From NCBI GenBank assembly GCA_009691785.1, contig SIAM01000009.1, positions 1-59,342 of the forward strand: a stretch of 59,342 nt of DNA, written 5' to 3'. This document shows, piece after piece, positions 9,037-18,044 of this stretch. Position 1 is the first letter of the stretch, and every line of letters starts with the position of its first letter. The stretch comes from Phycisphaerales bacterium (lineage in GTDB: Bacteria; Planctomycetota; Phycisphaerae; Phycisphaerales; SM1A02). The notes under the pieces are model-generated. The model was not told the origin of the DNA and did no database searches. It saw nothing but the letters and a program-made list of their open reading frames with translations. The translations under genes were made by a program, and so were the position numbers.

Positions 9037-9207
9037 GGTTGAAGTGTAGTAATGCTTTGGGGCGGATCGTTCGAGGGACTTCGAATTTTTTGGAAGATTG
9101 TTAATTTCTAAACCTAAATAATCAACGCTCTTGGGAATTGTGCTTGATGAAGGCGATTTATAACTCGGATGTTGAATCCGATTCACGCACCCAAAGCGGG
9201 GGCGCGA

Positions 9208-10221
9208 TTAATACACTTCAATCATGCAGCGATGCGTGTGGCGAACGCGCCGCTTGATTTGCTCATCGCTCCATTGATCCACGGGAATGTCGCGAATGGT
9301 CTCATGAATGGTGAGATAATTCGCTGCTAAACCTTTGGCGGCCAGTAGGCGGAACAAACCAATTTGCATGCCCGCAAGTCCGCACACATAAATCAAAGTG
9401 CGCGGGTTCTGCAACATGTCCTTGAAGGCGTCAAGTTGGCGCTCTAGATATTGATGCACGTACTCGCCCTTGCCGCCGTCAGCGCGGCGCTCGCGGCTGA
9501 TGACCGTGTGATACTTGAAATTGTTGTGCGCCTTGACTAAATTCTGAATTTCCTGGTCGTATAAAAGATCGGTGTTGTACGGCACGCCCATGATCAATTC
9601 AATGCGACTGCCGCAGCGCGACCAGGATTTCTGCCATGGACTTCCCGCTGGCGGACCCGCGAGCAATTCATGCAGCATGCCGCGGAACGGCGCGATGCCC
9701 GTGCCCGTGGCCAGGAAAAGATAATCGTGTTTGGAAGGATCGGTGGGCAAAAGAAATCGCTTGCCAGATGGACCCGTCACGTGCACCGCGTCGCCAGGTT
9801 TCAGATCGCATAGATAATTGCTGCATACGCCAAGAATGAGTTGCGGATGCCCTTGAGTTTCACCAAGCGTGGTGATCATTTCCTCTCTGATGAGTCGCTT
9901 GGGAGTGGTGGCAAAAACTCGGCCGTGGCCGTCCTCGCCCCAAGTGGGACTGGCAATGGAATACAGGCGAACTTTGTTGGGACGGCCTTGATGGTCGTTG
10001 CCTGGCGGCACCACGCCGAAACTTTGCCCGGCGTGAAATTGCCCGACCATGGGCGTGCCCGTAAGGTCAATGCAGACATGGCGAACATAGCTGCTAGAGC
10101 GGCCTTTAATGCATAATTCATTGGCCGTCACGCGCGCGGTGGCGGGCGCGTTGGGCGCCACCAAATGCATCTTCACTTCGGGCAGGGCGGGTTCACCTAC
10201 GATTTCAAGAGTTGTGCTCAC
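9208..10221 (-). CDS. Plant-type ferredoxin-NADP(+) reductase
   Basis: FAD enzyme that moves electrons between ferredoxin or flavodoxin and NADP(H). Visible are the FAD motif RLYSIAS, the isoalloxazine/phosphate loop GVCSNYLCDL, the NADP-binding GTGIAPFRGM, CGLAGMQ near the C-terminus and a terminal tyrosine (MIEVY) that stacks on the flavin in plastid-type enzymes. The upstream ATG (10308) would leave only 21 bp to the divergent murA start, so I prefer GTG 10221; ATG 10170 is also possible. No ferredoxin gene is next to it. Family assignment is firm, but the direction of electron flow in the cell is not shown. Confidence 0.88.
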   Translation of the reverse strand: MSTTLEIVGEPALPEVKMHLVAPNAPATARVTANELCIKGRSSSYVRHVCIDLTGTPMVGQFHAGQSFGVVPPGNDHQGRPNKVRLYSIASPTWGEDGHGRVFATTPKRLIREEMITTLGETQGHPQLILGVCSNYLCDLKPGDAVHVTGPSGKRFLLPTDPSKHDYLFLATGTGIAPFRGMLHELLAGPPAGSPWQKSWSRCGSRIELIMGVPYNTDLLYDQEIQNLVKAHNNFKYHTVISRERRADGGKGEYVHQYLERQLDAFKDMLQNPRTLIYVCGLAGMQIGLFRLLAAKGLAANYLTIHETIRDIPVDQWSDEQIKRRVRHTHRCMIEVY

Positions 10222-10329
10222 TGCGGTATCGTAGGCATGTCGGGCGGAAATTGTTGCTCCGGCGCTTGCTTGGTCGATTGAGAAAGGCTCACTTTTTTCC
10301 CCACACATTTTTTTAGAAGGATCTCAACT

Positions 10330-11655
10330 ATGGATTATTTTCGCATTCAAGGTGGTCGGCGGCTTGCGGGTCGCGTGACTGTTGAGGGATCAAAAAACGC
10401 GGCGCTTCCGCTGATGGCGGCGTCATTGCTGACTGACGGCGAGTTGAAATTGAAAAACGTGAAGCCGTTGGCGGACATTGAAAATATGAACTCGCTGCTG
10501 AAAGAGTTGGGCGTGCAAACCAAGCGCACTGGCGACGCCTTGTCGCTGACGAGCATGGACCAAAATTGCGTGCACGCGCGCTACGACATTGTGCGCACCA
10601 TGCGCGCCAGCATTTGCGTGTTGGGTCCAATGGTTGCGCGCCGTCGCAAAGCCGTGGTCAGCATGCCAGGCGGTTGCAGCTTTGGACATCGACCAGTTGA
10701 TTTGCATTTGAAAGGCTTGGAAGCGCTTGGCGTCAAAATTGAACTTCGCAATGGCGACATCATTGCCACCGCGGATCGATTGAAGGGCAACACGGTGTTC
10801 TTGGGTGGACCAAACGGCAGCACCGTGCTTGGAACTTCCAACATTATGAGCGCGGCAACGCTGGCCAAGGGCCGCACCATTATTGAGTGCGCCGCGTGCG
10901 AACCGGAAGTGGTGGAGGTTGCCGACATGCTCAACAAAATGGGCGCCAAGATTCAGGGCGCCGGCAGTCCGCGCTTGATCATTGATGGCGTGGAGGAATT
11001 AAGCGGAACCGAATACACCGTGATGCCCGATCGCATTGTGGCGGGCACATACGCCGTGGCCGCGGCCATGACCAACGGCGACATTATTCTGGATGATTTT
11101 CCCTACGATTCGCTGCTGGCAACGCTGGATGTGTTCCGTGAAATTGGCGTGCATGTGGAGCGCCTTGACGACAAGGATTCCAGGCGTTGCTCGGTGCGCG
11201 TGACCAGCGAGCGCAACTTGAAACCAGCCACAATCACCACGCAGCCGCATCCGGGATTTCCAACGGATTTGCAGGCGCAATTGATGGCGCTTTTATGTTT
11301 GGCGCAGGGCAACAGCGTGATCACCGAGAAGATTTATTTGGAGCGGTTCCTACATGTGGCGGAGTTGTCGCGCATGGGCGCGCACTTGAATCGCCAAGGA
11401 CCAACCGTGATCATCACAGGCGGATCGAAATTAATTGGCGCGCCAGTGATGGCCAGCGATTTGCGCGCCAGCGCAAGCTTGGTGTTGGCGGGTTTGGCCG
11501 CCGAGGGCGAAACGCTGGTCACGCGCGTGTACCACTTGGACCGCGGCTATTACCAGATGGAGAAAACATTGAACTCGCTGGGCGCGCGCATTGAGCGCCT
11601 GCGCGAGGAGAAGAACTCGCCTGCGAATGTGGAAGCCACCGCCAACGCAAGTTGA
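10330..11655 (+). CDS. murA: UDP-N-acetylglucosamine 1-carboxyvinyltransferase MurA
   Basis: First committed step of peptidoglycan synthesis: transfer of enolpyruvate from PEP to UDP-GlcNAc in the cytoplasm. The N-terminal GSKNAALP, the catalytic loop PGGCSFGHRP with Cys116 (the fosfomycin target residue is present) and the C-terminal DLRASASLVLAGL are canonical. The 441-aa length is typical. AAGGA lies about 10 nt before the ATG. It stands alone between the divergent FNR and a convergent MCE gene. Together with ftsW, murG and alr in the window it shows a peptidoglycan-making cell. Confidence 0.95.
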   Translation: MDYFRIQGGRRLAGRVTVEGSKNAALPLMAASLLTDGELKLKNVKPLADIENMNSLLKELGVQTKRTGDALSLTSMDQNCVHARYDIVRTMRASICVLGPMVARRRKAVVSMPGGCSFGHRPVDLHLKGLEALGVKIELRNGDIIATADRLKGNTVFLGGPNGSTVLGTSNIMSAATLAKGRTIIECAACEPEVVEVADMLNKMGAKIQGAGSPRLIIDGVEELSGTEYTVMPDRIVAGTYAVAAAMTNGDIILDDFPYDSLLATLDVFREIGVHVERLDDKDSRRCSVRVTSERNLKPATITTQPHPGFPTDLQAQLMALLCLAQGNSVITEKIYLERFLHVAELSRMGAHLNRQGPTVIITGGSKLIGAPVMASDLRASASLVLAGLAAEGETLVTRVYHLDRGYYQMEKTLNSLGARIERLREEKNSPANVEATANAS

Positions 11656-11768
11656 GGTGTTCTTGATTGTTGGGAAATGTCGCTGGTGAACGCCAACGTG
11701 CGCCACTGGAGCCGCGCCTTCACGCGGAGCAATTCCTGCGCTGAGATTCTTGTGGCTTGCAGCCAAAA

Positions 11769-13091
11769 TTATTTTAGATTGTGAGTTTGCAACGTGGCGT
11801 GGAACGCGTCCAGCGACTTCTTTAATTGCGCCAATGTTGCGGCGGTGCGCTGGCGAATTGTATCTGCCATGTCGGGCGAACTTGACTGCATTTGATTGGC
11901 CAACTTTTCCAAATCTTCAACGGCCTCTTGCACTTTTTGCGCTTGCACCGCCAGTTCGCGCGCAAACATAAGTTGGTCTTGCTTGGCGAATTCGGCGTCA
12001 TTTGGTTTGTCCACTATGGCCCGCACGATTCCGCTTAGAAGTTCTTGAAACGCGCGGTAAATTTGCCCGCCACTGAGCGACAATGCCGCAACACTGTCGG
12101 CGTACGCGCCATTGGCTTCCTTGCCCGCGGCGGTCAGCGTTTGCATGTCCGCCTGCAGGCGCGCGAATTGCTTTTGAAAGTCCTCGTACGCCTTGGTCAT
12201 CTTCTCGCTGACTATATTTTTAATCTCGCTGACCACGGTCGCGTAATCACTTTGCGCGCTTGTGGCATCGGCGCGAATTTGCGGCAATTTTCGATTGATG
12301 ATTTTGGAATAGCTATTTGGATCTTGCTCGCCCAAGTTGGAGATTCCCAACCGACGATTCATTTCAGTGGTGTTTGTTTTCAGCGCGGTGACGCGCGGCG
12401 TCCAGTCGTTGAAATCACTGTTGATGTTGGCGCGCAGTGAATTCATGGACACTTTGATGGATTGAAAGCGGTCCACAATTTCTTTCCTTGCGACTTGGGT
12501 GTACCAGTCTTTGAAAAGATTAAAGTTTGCAGTCATCTGGTTAAGTTCTATGGATATCGGGCCGCCAAAGATGGTTACAAATCCTGAGGGCGGATTGCTG
12601 GAGCGTAGGGTGGATTTGGCAACCAATGGCAAGCGCACTCTCGACAATTGTGGATCAGTTTGATTTTCAAATCCGGTGTCGTAAATTTGAATGGACACAT
12701 TGCCGCCAAGCATGGAGGCGTTGCGGCCGATTTGAGCCGAAGCCCACAGGGGGATTGTGGAATCAAGTTCAAATATCACGAATGTGCCCAGCATTTGTGT
12801 GGTGGTGGATTGCTCCTCGGGGGTGAAAAGCAGGTTGCCAGCTTCATCGAGCATTGGTCCGCTTTCAACGCTCAACACTTTGCCGTAATACAGGCCGCCC
12901 ACATTTACCGGAGTTCCAGATTGAATACCCGAAGCATCTTGAAGCAGTGAAAAAACTAAACGATATTCCGTGTATTTGTGCCAATCCAATTGCGTCACCA
13001 ACACAATGGTGAGCGTGGAAAACAGAATGACAGCAAGCGTGATGAAGCCGGCAAGCCGCTCCTTGGCGGGATTGGGATCAAGCGAGCCCAT
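11769..13091 (-). CDS. MlaD-type MCE domain protein, second of pair
   Basis: MCE proteins form periplasmic rings or tubes that carry lipids between membranes. Residues 14-35 are one membrane anchor (LAGFITLAVILFSTLTIVL). The MCE domain follows, with FSLLQDASGIQSGTPVNVGGLYYGKV (quoted as two motifs: QDASGIQSGTPV and NVGGLYYGKV). After residue 200 a long mostly helical, coiled-coil-like tail runs to the end (440 aa). It starts 3 nt after the preceding MCE gene ends, so the two are surely cotranscribed. The permease and ATPase partners (MlaE, MlaF) are not in the window. Confidence 0.82.
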   Translation of the reverse strand: MGSLDPNPAKERLAGFITLAVILFSTLTIVLVTQLDWHKYTEYRLVFSLLQDASGIQSGTPVNVGGLYYGKVLSVESGPMLDEAGNLLFTPEEQSTTTQMLGTFVIFELDSTIPLWASAQIGRNASMLGGNVSIQIYDTGFENQTDPQLSRVRLPLVAKSTLRSSNPPSGFVTIFGGPISIELNQMTANFNLFKDWYTQVARKEIVDRFQSIKVSMNSLRANINSDFNDWTPRVTALKTNTTEMNRRLGISNLGEQDPNSYSKIINRKLPQIRADATSAQSDYATVVSEIKNIVSEKMTKAYEDFQKQFARLQADMQTLTAAGKEANGAYADSVAALSLSGGQIYRAFQELLSGIVRAIVDKPNDAEFAKQDQLMFARELAVQAQKVQEAVEDLEKLANQMQSSSPDMADTIRQRTAATLAQLKKSLDAFHATLQTHNLK

Positions 13092-13094
13092 GTG

Positions 13095-14354
13095 TTACTT
13101 GCCTTCGCCGCCCTGTGATTGCGGAGCAGCGAGCACATCAAAGAGTTGGCGTTGCGCGGCGTCGTATTTTTCCAGCGAGTCAAGAACTTCTTGGCGCACT
13201 TCCTTGCGGAAATTTTCATCGCTGTTGAACTTGTTGGCGTCCTGGGCCAGCACGGCTTGCAGCGACGCGCTGGCGGTTTTTAAATCCGCCGTGGCCAGCG
13301 CGAAGGCGCGCGTGGCGTTGTACAAATTCTCGTGCGCCACTTCGCCAGGCTTTGGTTGATAGAGCAACTTCCAGGGGCTGCGGCGAATTTCTATGGCGGT
13401 CAACTTGAACTGCCCGGCGATTTCGCGAGCGTCAAGCATGAAGTCGCGCAGGTCCGTGAGGCGATGCGGCATTTGTTGCTCGATTTGGTTCAGACTAGCG
13501 GCCAATGTTTGCGCGGCGTCGGCGCCTTGGTCCAACAATTTTTGCAGCGCGGGCATGCTCTTGGTTTTAAATTCACTGGCGATCACTTTGGCGTCAGACA
13601 TGGTGGCGCTGGTGCTGTCCAGTAGTTGCGTGAATTTGGCTTTATTGTCTTTCAAAAGTTGATCAGCGTTGCCGGTGAAACTTTGCGCGTTCAGCAACGT
13701 GTCGCCAATGGGCTTGCGCCAGGCTTCGTAGTCCTGGTTGAAGTTGGCCGTGGTTGTGGAAAGATTTTGCAGCGTGGGCACAACGCGGGTTCGATATTCC
13801 TCTGGGATGGTCTTCAGCCACGCGGCGGTGATGGCAAGTCCCTTGATAATTTCGTTGGTGCGCACCGCGTTGGCTGGACCCATAAGCGTGGTCAACATTC
13901 CGCTGCCGCGCGTGGCCAAAAGCGTCTCTCCACTCTTAAGAATTGGCGCAGGCGCTTGACCGAGCGTGTTGAAATTAATGATGGAGGTGCTTCCCACCAA
14001 ACTGCCAACGCGAATCACCTCGGCATTGGCGCCTTCTGGCGCGGTGGCGCTATAGCGAACCGGAATGGCGGCCATGATTTCAATTGACACATTGATTCCG
14101 GCAAGATTTCCATCCTTGTCAATTTCTGGGGAAATCAAGGTCACGCGGCCCACGGTGAGTCCGCCCACTTTCACTTCGCTGCCGCGGCTGAGACCGCTTA
14201 CGCCTTCGGTGGTGTCAAATTGAAGGACAAGCGTTTGATATTTGCTCAAGAAATCAACTTTCATCAGCACAAATCCCACCACCAACGCCAGCACAAGAAT
14301 GGTGGTGACAAAAATGCCCGCGCGCAGATTATTTGAGAAATTGGAGTCGCTCAT
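13095..14354 (-). CDS. MlaD-type MCE domain protein, first of pair
   Basis: The start is ATG 14354 (MSDSNFSNNLRAG); the frame extends upstream into rho without family similarity. One N-terminal membrane span (residues 10-30) is followed by an MCE domain with FDTTEGVSGLSRGSEVKVGG split by the usual glycine pattern, then VGRVTLI, and a long helical tail (about 419 aa in all). It lies 22 nt after rho on the same strand and 3 nt before a second MCE gene. The two paralogues differ in sequence and may form a hetero-oligomeric lipid conduit. Function beyond family is inference. Confidence 0.82.
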   Translation of the reverse strand: MSDSNFSNNLRAGIFVTTILVLALVVGFVLMKVDFLSKYQTLVLQFDTTEGVSGLSRGSEVKVGGLTVGRVTLISPEIDKDGNLAGINVSIEIMAAIPVRYSATAPEGANAEVIRVGSLVGSTSIINFNTLGQAPAPILKSGETLLATRGSGMLTTLMGPANAVRTNEIIKGLAITAAWLKTIPEEYRTRVVPTLQNLSTTTANFNQDYEAWRKPIGDTLLNAQSFTGNADQLLKDNKAKFTQLLDSTSATMSDAKVIASEFKTKSMPALQKLLDQGADAAQTLAASLNQIEQQMPHRLTDLRDFMLDAREIAGQFKLTAIEIRRSPWKLLYQPKPGEVAHENLYNATRAFALATADLKTASASLQAVLAQDANKFNSDENFRKEVRQEVLDSLEKYDAAQRQLFDVLAAPQSQGGEGK

Positions 14355-14376
14355 ATGTGGGAGAATAGTAACGAAA

Positions 14377-15510
14377 TCAACTGCCCACGGTTTGCGGACC
14401 GCCCACCATTTGCTCATTGGTGCTGTAGCGTTGCAGCGCCGCAAGCAATTGCTCCACTTGCACATGCGGCGGCAAACTGAGAAGGCGTCTACGCAGCGCG
14501 GTGACGGTCTTGAGTTCGCGATCCGTCAACATGAGATGTTCTTTGCGAGTGCCGCTGGCCGCCAGATTAATGGCTGGAAAGACGCGCTTTTCTGAAATGG
14601 TGCAGTCCAAAATAAGTTCCATGTTGCCCGTGCCTTTGAATTCCTCAAAGATCACTTGGTCGGCGCGGCTGCCAGTGTCCACCAGGCATGTTGCAATAAT
14701 GGTGAGCGAGCCGCCCTCCTCGCATTTGCGCGCGGCGCCGAAAAGTTGCTTTGGCACTTCAAGAGCGCGATTGTCAAGACCGCCGCTCATGGTGCGGCCG
14801 CCGGAGGCGTAGCGGCGATTGTTGTTGAAGGCGCGGCCCACGCGCGTGAGCGAATCAAGTAGAACCACAACATCGCGACCGGCTTCAACCATGCGCTTGG
14901 CGCGTTCAATGGCAAGAATGCCAAGCGCGGTGTGGCGCTCCACGGATTCGTCGTTGCTGCTGGCCAGCACTTGCGCGCGCACATTGCGTTTGAAATCGGT
15001 CACTTCTTCGGGGCGCTCATCAATCAAGAGCGCGATTAATTCAACTTCTGGATTGTTGTGCTTGATGCCCGAGGCGATATTTTGCAGCAGAATTGTTTTG
15101 CCGGCTTTGGGCGGCGCAACAATGAGGCCGCGCGTGCCAAAACCAATCGGGCAAAATAAATCGATGAGTCTGCAGGCGGGCGCGCAGCCGCGATGCTCCA
15201 GCGTGAGGCGCGGCGATGGATCAAGCGCGGTTAATTCAGAGAACGCTTTGCGCGCGGCGTAGGTTTGCGGATCCATGCCTTCAATGTCAATCACATTCAG
15301 CGCGACGCGCTTGATGCCTTCGGGGCGGTTGGGCGCGTGGCGCTCCTCTATTTCAACGGTGATGAATTGGGCGGGACGCAGCGAAAATTGCGCCACCAGT
15401 TCGGCGGGCACATAGGGATCACCGGGATTGTCGGCAAGACCAAGTTCAAATTGTCTGATGCGCGCTTCGCCGCCCGCGGGCAACTCAAGAACGCCACTTT
15501 TCGTGTTCAT
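14377..15510 (-). CDS. rho: Transcription termination factor Rho
   Basis: Hexameric RNA-dependent ATPase that ends untranslated transcripts. The cold-shock-like primary RNA site lies at residues 1-80, the Walker A APPKAGKT at 132-139, and the LIDERPEEVTDF, VVVLLDSLTRVGRAFN and RTMSGGLDNRAL motifs are all Rho-specific. The start ATG 15510 has GGGAAG about 10 nt upstream. At 377 aa it is shorter than E. coli Rho (419 aa), because the N-terminal helical Rho_N subdomain is missing. It heads a likely operon with two MCE genes and has two hairpins in its leader. Confidence 0.93.
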   Translation of the reverse strand: MNTKSGVLELPAGGEARIRQFELGLADNPGDPYVPAELVAQFSLRPAQFITVEIEERHAPNRPEGIKRVALNVIDIEGMDPQTYAARKAFSELTALDPSPRLTLEHRGCAPACRLIDLFCPIGFGTRGLIVAPPKAGKTILLQNIASGIKHNNPEVELIALLIDERPEEVTDFKRNVRAQVLASSNDESVERHTALGILAIERAKRMVEAGRDVVVLLDSLTRVGRAFNNNRRYASGGRTMSGGLDNRALEVPKQLFGAARKCEEGGSLTIIATCLVDTGSRADQVIFEEFKGTGNMELILDCTISEKRVFPAINLAASGTRKEHLMLTDRELKTVTALRRRLLSLPPHVQVEQLLAALQRYSTNEQMVGGPQTVGS

Positions 15511-15567
15511 AAATATCAATCTTCCCGTCACAAATTGGATGGTTCCAAACAAGAACCGATTACCGAC

Positions 15568-15625
15568 GGACCACCGGAGGTCCCATCACCAATTTGCGTT
15601 TGACGAGTTGTCGAGGGCTCTCGAC
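15568..15625 (-). promoter_or_regulatory. Two hairpins in the rho leader
   Basis: On either strand, GGACC (15568-15572) pairs with GGTCC (15579-15583), and GTCGAG (15610-15615) pairs with CTCGAC (15620-15625) over a 4-nt loop. Both sit 58-115 nt upstream of the rho start and past the psuG stop. They could end psuG transcription, although there is no T-run, or take part in rho autoregulation, which is known in other bacteria. The assignment is inference. Confidence 0.3.
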
Positions 15626-15668
15626 ATACATAGTTGAGCACCAAACAAGGCACAAGTCAAGTGCAATG

Positions 15669-16640
15669 TTACATTTTAGTTGATATTTCGGCGGCGGTGC
15701 GCGCGTTATGCAGCAGTAGGGCGACGTTGGCGCGCAATGTTTTCCCGCCAGAAAGCTGCGCCAAATGCGAAAGCAAGAACGGCGTCACGGCTGGGCCTTT
15801 GACGCCTTGGTTGCGCGCGGCGATTTCGGTTTGCTCGTACCACATTTCAAATTGATCGCGGGCAATGGCGTGTTCGGCGGGGCACGCTTGCACGGCCAGC
15901 ACGCCACTGTGGTGGCCAAGCGCCCAATGCGTGCGCGCGATGGCGGCGATGTCGCAGGCGTTGGGCACGGAACTTGCCAGCGCCAACAACGCGTCGGGCG
16001 GCGATGAGAAGCATGGAAAATGTTTGGTTTGAATTCCAATCACGGCAACGCCAAGCGAATCAAGCGCCTCCAGCGTGGCGGGCAGATCCAAAATACTTTT
16101 TGCGCCGGCGCACACGGTGATCACGCGCGCGCGCGCCAGCGCCGCAAGATCCGCGCTGATGTCAAGCGTGTGATTCCATCCGCGGTGCACGCCGCCAATG
16201 CCGCCAGTGGCAAACACGCGAATTGCTGCGGCGACGCAAGCGGAAAGTGTGGCCGCCACGGTGAGTCCGCCAGTGGCCGCGCTGTTCATTGCGCCCGCCA
16301 AATCGCGCGCGCTGAGTTTCATTGGGCTTTCGTGCGCCGCAAGTGAATCCAGTTCTTGCGCGCTCAGGCCAATCACAAGTTCGCCGTCAATCACCGCGCA
16401 TGTGGCGGGCGTGGCGCCGCCATCGCGCACGGTTTGTTCCATGGCCATGGCCAACGCCAAGTGCGCGGGTTTTGTTTCATTCCACAGATTGGAAATGTCG
16501 CGCAGCGTTGGCACGGCGTGGCGCGGCAAGCCATGCGTAAGCACCGCGGTCTCAAGCGCCACAACCGGCGCGCCTTTGGCAAGCGCCGCGGCGACCTCGG
16601 TGTGAACGCGAATGTGCTTGTGCTTGTTGGCGTGCGGCAT
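15669..16640 (-). CDS. psuG: Pseudouridine-5'-phosphate glycosidase
   Basis: It breaks pseudouridine 5'-phosphate into uracil and ribose 5-phosphate (the reverse is favoured in vitro). Family motifs are ALETAVLTHGLP near the N-terminus, the Lys-bearing KLSARDL, ATGGIGGVHRG, VCAGAKSILDLPATLE and the GVKGPAVTPFLL C-terminus. Its 323 aa is typical (about 310). Its ATG overlaps the stop of the DEAD-box helicase (ATGA), so the two are translationally coupled. The kinase PsuK is not adjacent. RNA turnover fits the helicase partner, but that link is inference. Confidence 0.92.
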   Translation of the reverse strand: MPHANKHKHIRVHTEVAAALAKGAPVVALETAVLTHGLPRHAVPTLRDISNLWNETKPAHLALAMAMEQTVRDGGATPATCAVIDGELVIGLSAQELDSLAAHESPMKLSARDLAGAMNSAATGGLTVAATLSACVAAAIRVFATGGIGGVHRGWNHTLDISADLAALARARVITVCAGAKSILDLPATLEALDSLGVAVIGIQTKHFPCFSSPPDALLALASSVPNACDIAAIARTHWALGHHSGVLAVQACPAEHAIARDQFEMWYEQTEIAARNQGVKGPAVTPFLLSHLAQLSGGKTLRANVALLLHNARTAAEISTKM

Positions 16641-17986
16641 CAGTGTCGTCGTCGAGAATTCACTTTGCCACCCAAACGTTTCATGGGTTGACCTGTTGGC
16701 ACAATGCCGCCTGGGAATTTGGTTGGATCGGCAACCGTTGGCGTTGGCGCCGCGGTTTGAAAACGATTTTTGGTGGCGTCGTTGGTTTCGCGGCGCTTCA
16801 CTTCTTGTTCGCGGCGCGCCTGCACTTCAACTGGTGGCGGACCTGGATCAAAGTCTGGATATTCCTTGCGGACAATTTCCACATTGGTCAACATTTCAAT
16901 ATTTGTAAGCAATTCGCCCTGATCTGGGCAAACAAAGCTCCAGGCAATTCCACGGCGACCGGCGCGCGCGGTGCGCCCAATGCGATGCACATAAACCTCG
17001 GGGTCCTCGGGAATGTCGTAGTTGATCACGTGGCTGATGTCGTCCACGTCAAGTCCGCGCGCCGCAAGATCGCTGGCCACAAGCACGCTGAGATGCCCGC
17101 CGCGCAGGCGCTCCATGACTTTGTCGCGCGCCTTCTGATACATGTCGCCGTGAATGGCGAAGGCGTCGATGTTTTTCTTTTGCAGATATTCGGTGACATC
17201 GTCCACGGTGCGCTTGGTGCGGCAGAACACCAAGGTGAGTTCCGCGGTTTCATGCGTGAGCAAATGATGCAGCAAGCGTCGCTTGCACCAATAGTCAACC
17301 GGCAAGTAGCTCTGATCGACTTGGCTCACGGTTAAACTTTTTTCAGAGCTGACAATTTTTTCCGCGTCGCGCATGTAGCTGCGCGTCAACTTCTCAATCT
17401 CTGAACTAATGGTGGCCGACACGAAAACAGTTTGCGGATGTTGCTTCATACTGCCCAAAATGCGGCGAATATCGTCGCGGAAACCAATATCAAGCATGCG
17501 GTCCACTTCATCAAGCACCGCGACCTTCACTTGGTGGTACGGCAGAAGGCCGCGTTGATTCATGTCCATCACGCGGCCAGGCGTGCCCACAATAATGGCG
17601 GGGCCAGCCTTCAGTTGGGTGGTCTGCGTGTTGATGCTGCTGCCGCCGTACACCGCCACCACTTTGTGGCCGCTGTACTTGGCGAACTCCATGAATTCCT
17701 TGGCCACTTGAATGGCAAGCTCGCGGGTGGGCACAAGCACCAAGCCGCCAAAGGCATCGCCTTTGTCAAGGCGCGCCAACATTGGAAGCGCGAAGGCGGC
17801 GGTCTTGCCGGTTCCGGTCTTGGCTTGGCCTAGGCAATCTTTTCCGGACAGCGCCACTGGAAGAAGCGAGGCTTGAATGCGGGTTGGATACACAAAGCCT
17901 TTTTCGTTCACGGCTTTGAGAAGTGTTTCTGGAAGTCCAAGGTCTGCGAATTTTTTACTGGTGTCGAAAGTTTCTGTTGAGTTCAT
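16640..17986 (-). CDS. DEAD-box ATP-dependent RNA helicase (RhlE-like)
   Basis: It unwinds structured RNA in ribosome assembly or mRNA decay. The motifs are in order: Q motif (FADLGLPETLLKA with RIQAS), AKTGTGKTAAF (motif I), PTRELAIQ (Ia), GTPGRVMD (Ib), DEVD (II, replacing DEAD), SATI (III), RTKRTVDDV (IV), ASDLAARGLDVD (V) and HRIGRTARAG (VI). It has a charged C-terminal tail (448 aa in all). Motif II reads DEVD, a tolerated change since the two acidic residues remain. It is coupled to psuG downstream and divergent from alr. Confidence 0.92.
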   Translation of the reverse strand: MNSTETFDTSKKFADLGLPETLLKAVNEKGFVYPTRIQASLLPVALSGKDCLGQAKTGTGKTAAFALPMLARLDKGDAFGGLVLVPTRELAIQVAKEFMEFAKYSGHKVVAVYGGSSINTQTTQLKAGPAIIVGTPGRVMDMNQRGLLPYHQVKVAVLDEVDRMLDIGFRDDIRRILGSMKQHPQTVFVSATISSEIEKLTRSYMRDAEKIVSSEKSLTVSQVDQSYLPVDYWCKRRLLHHLLTHETAELTLVFCRTKRTVDDVTEYLQKKNIDAFAIHGDMYQKARDKVMERLRGGHLSVLVASDLAARGLDVDDISHVINYDIPEDPEVYVHRIGRTARAGRRGIAWSFVCPDQGELLTNIEMLTNVEIVRKEYPDFDPGPPPVEVQARREQEVKRRETNDATKNRFQTAAPTPTVADPTKFPGGIVPTGQPMKRLGGKVNSRRRH

Positions 17987-18044
17987 GAAATCCTTTGGGA
18001 ATCTAATGGTAGTTCCCTTTCAAAGTCGATACAACGGACACTCT

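Noticed and set aside
7687-9042. A 451-codon open frame on the plus strand opposite the TPR gene
   Set aside because: The minus strand encodes clear TPR repeats over the same span; the plus frame is low-complexity Arg/Gln/His-rich, as expected for an antisense shadow of GC-rich coding DNA.
14355-14465. Upstream extension of the first MCE gene into rho
   Set aside because: The extra residues are the rho C-terminus in another frame, and the membrane anchor begins right after ATG 14354.
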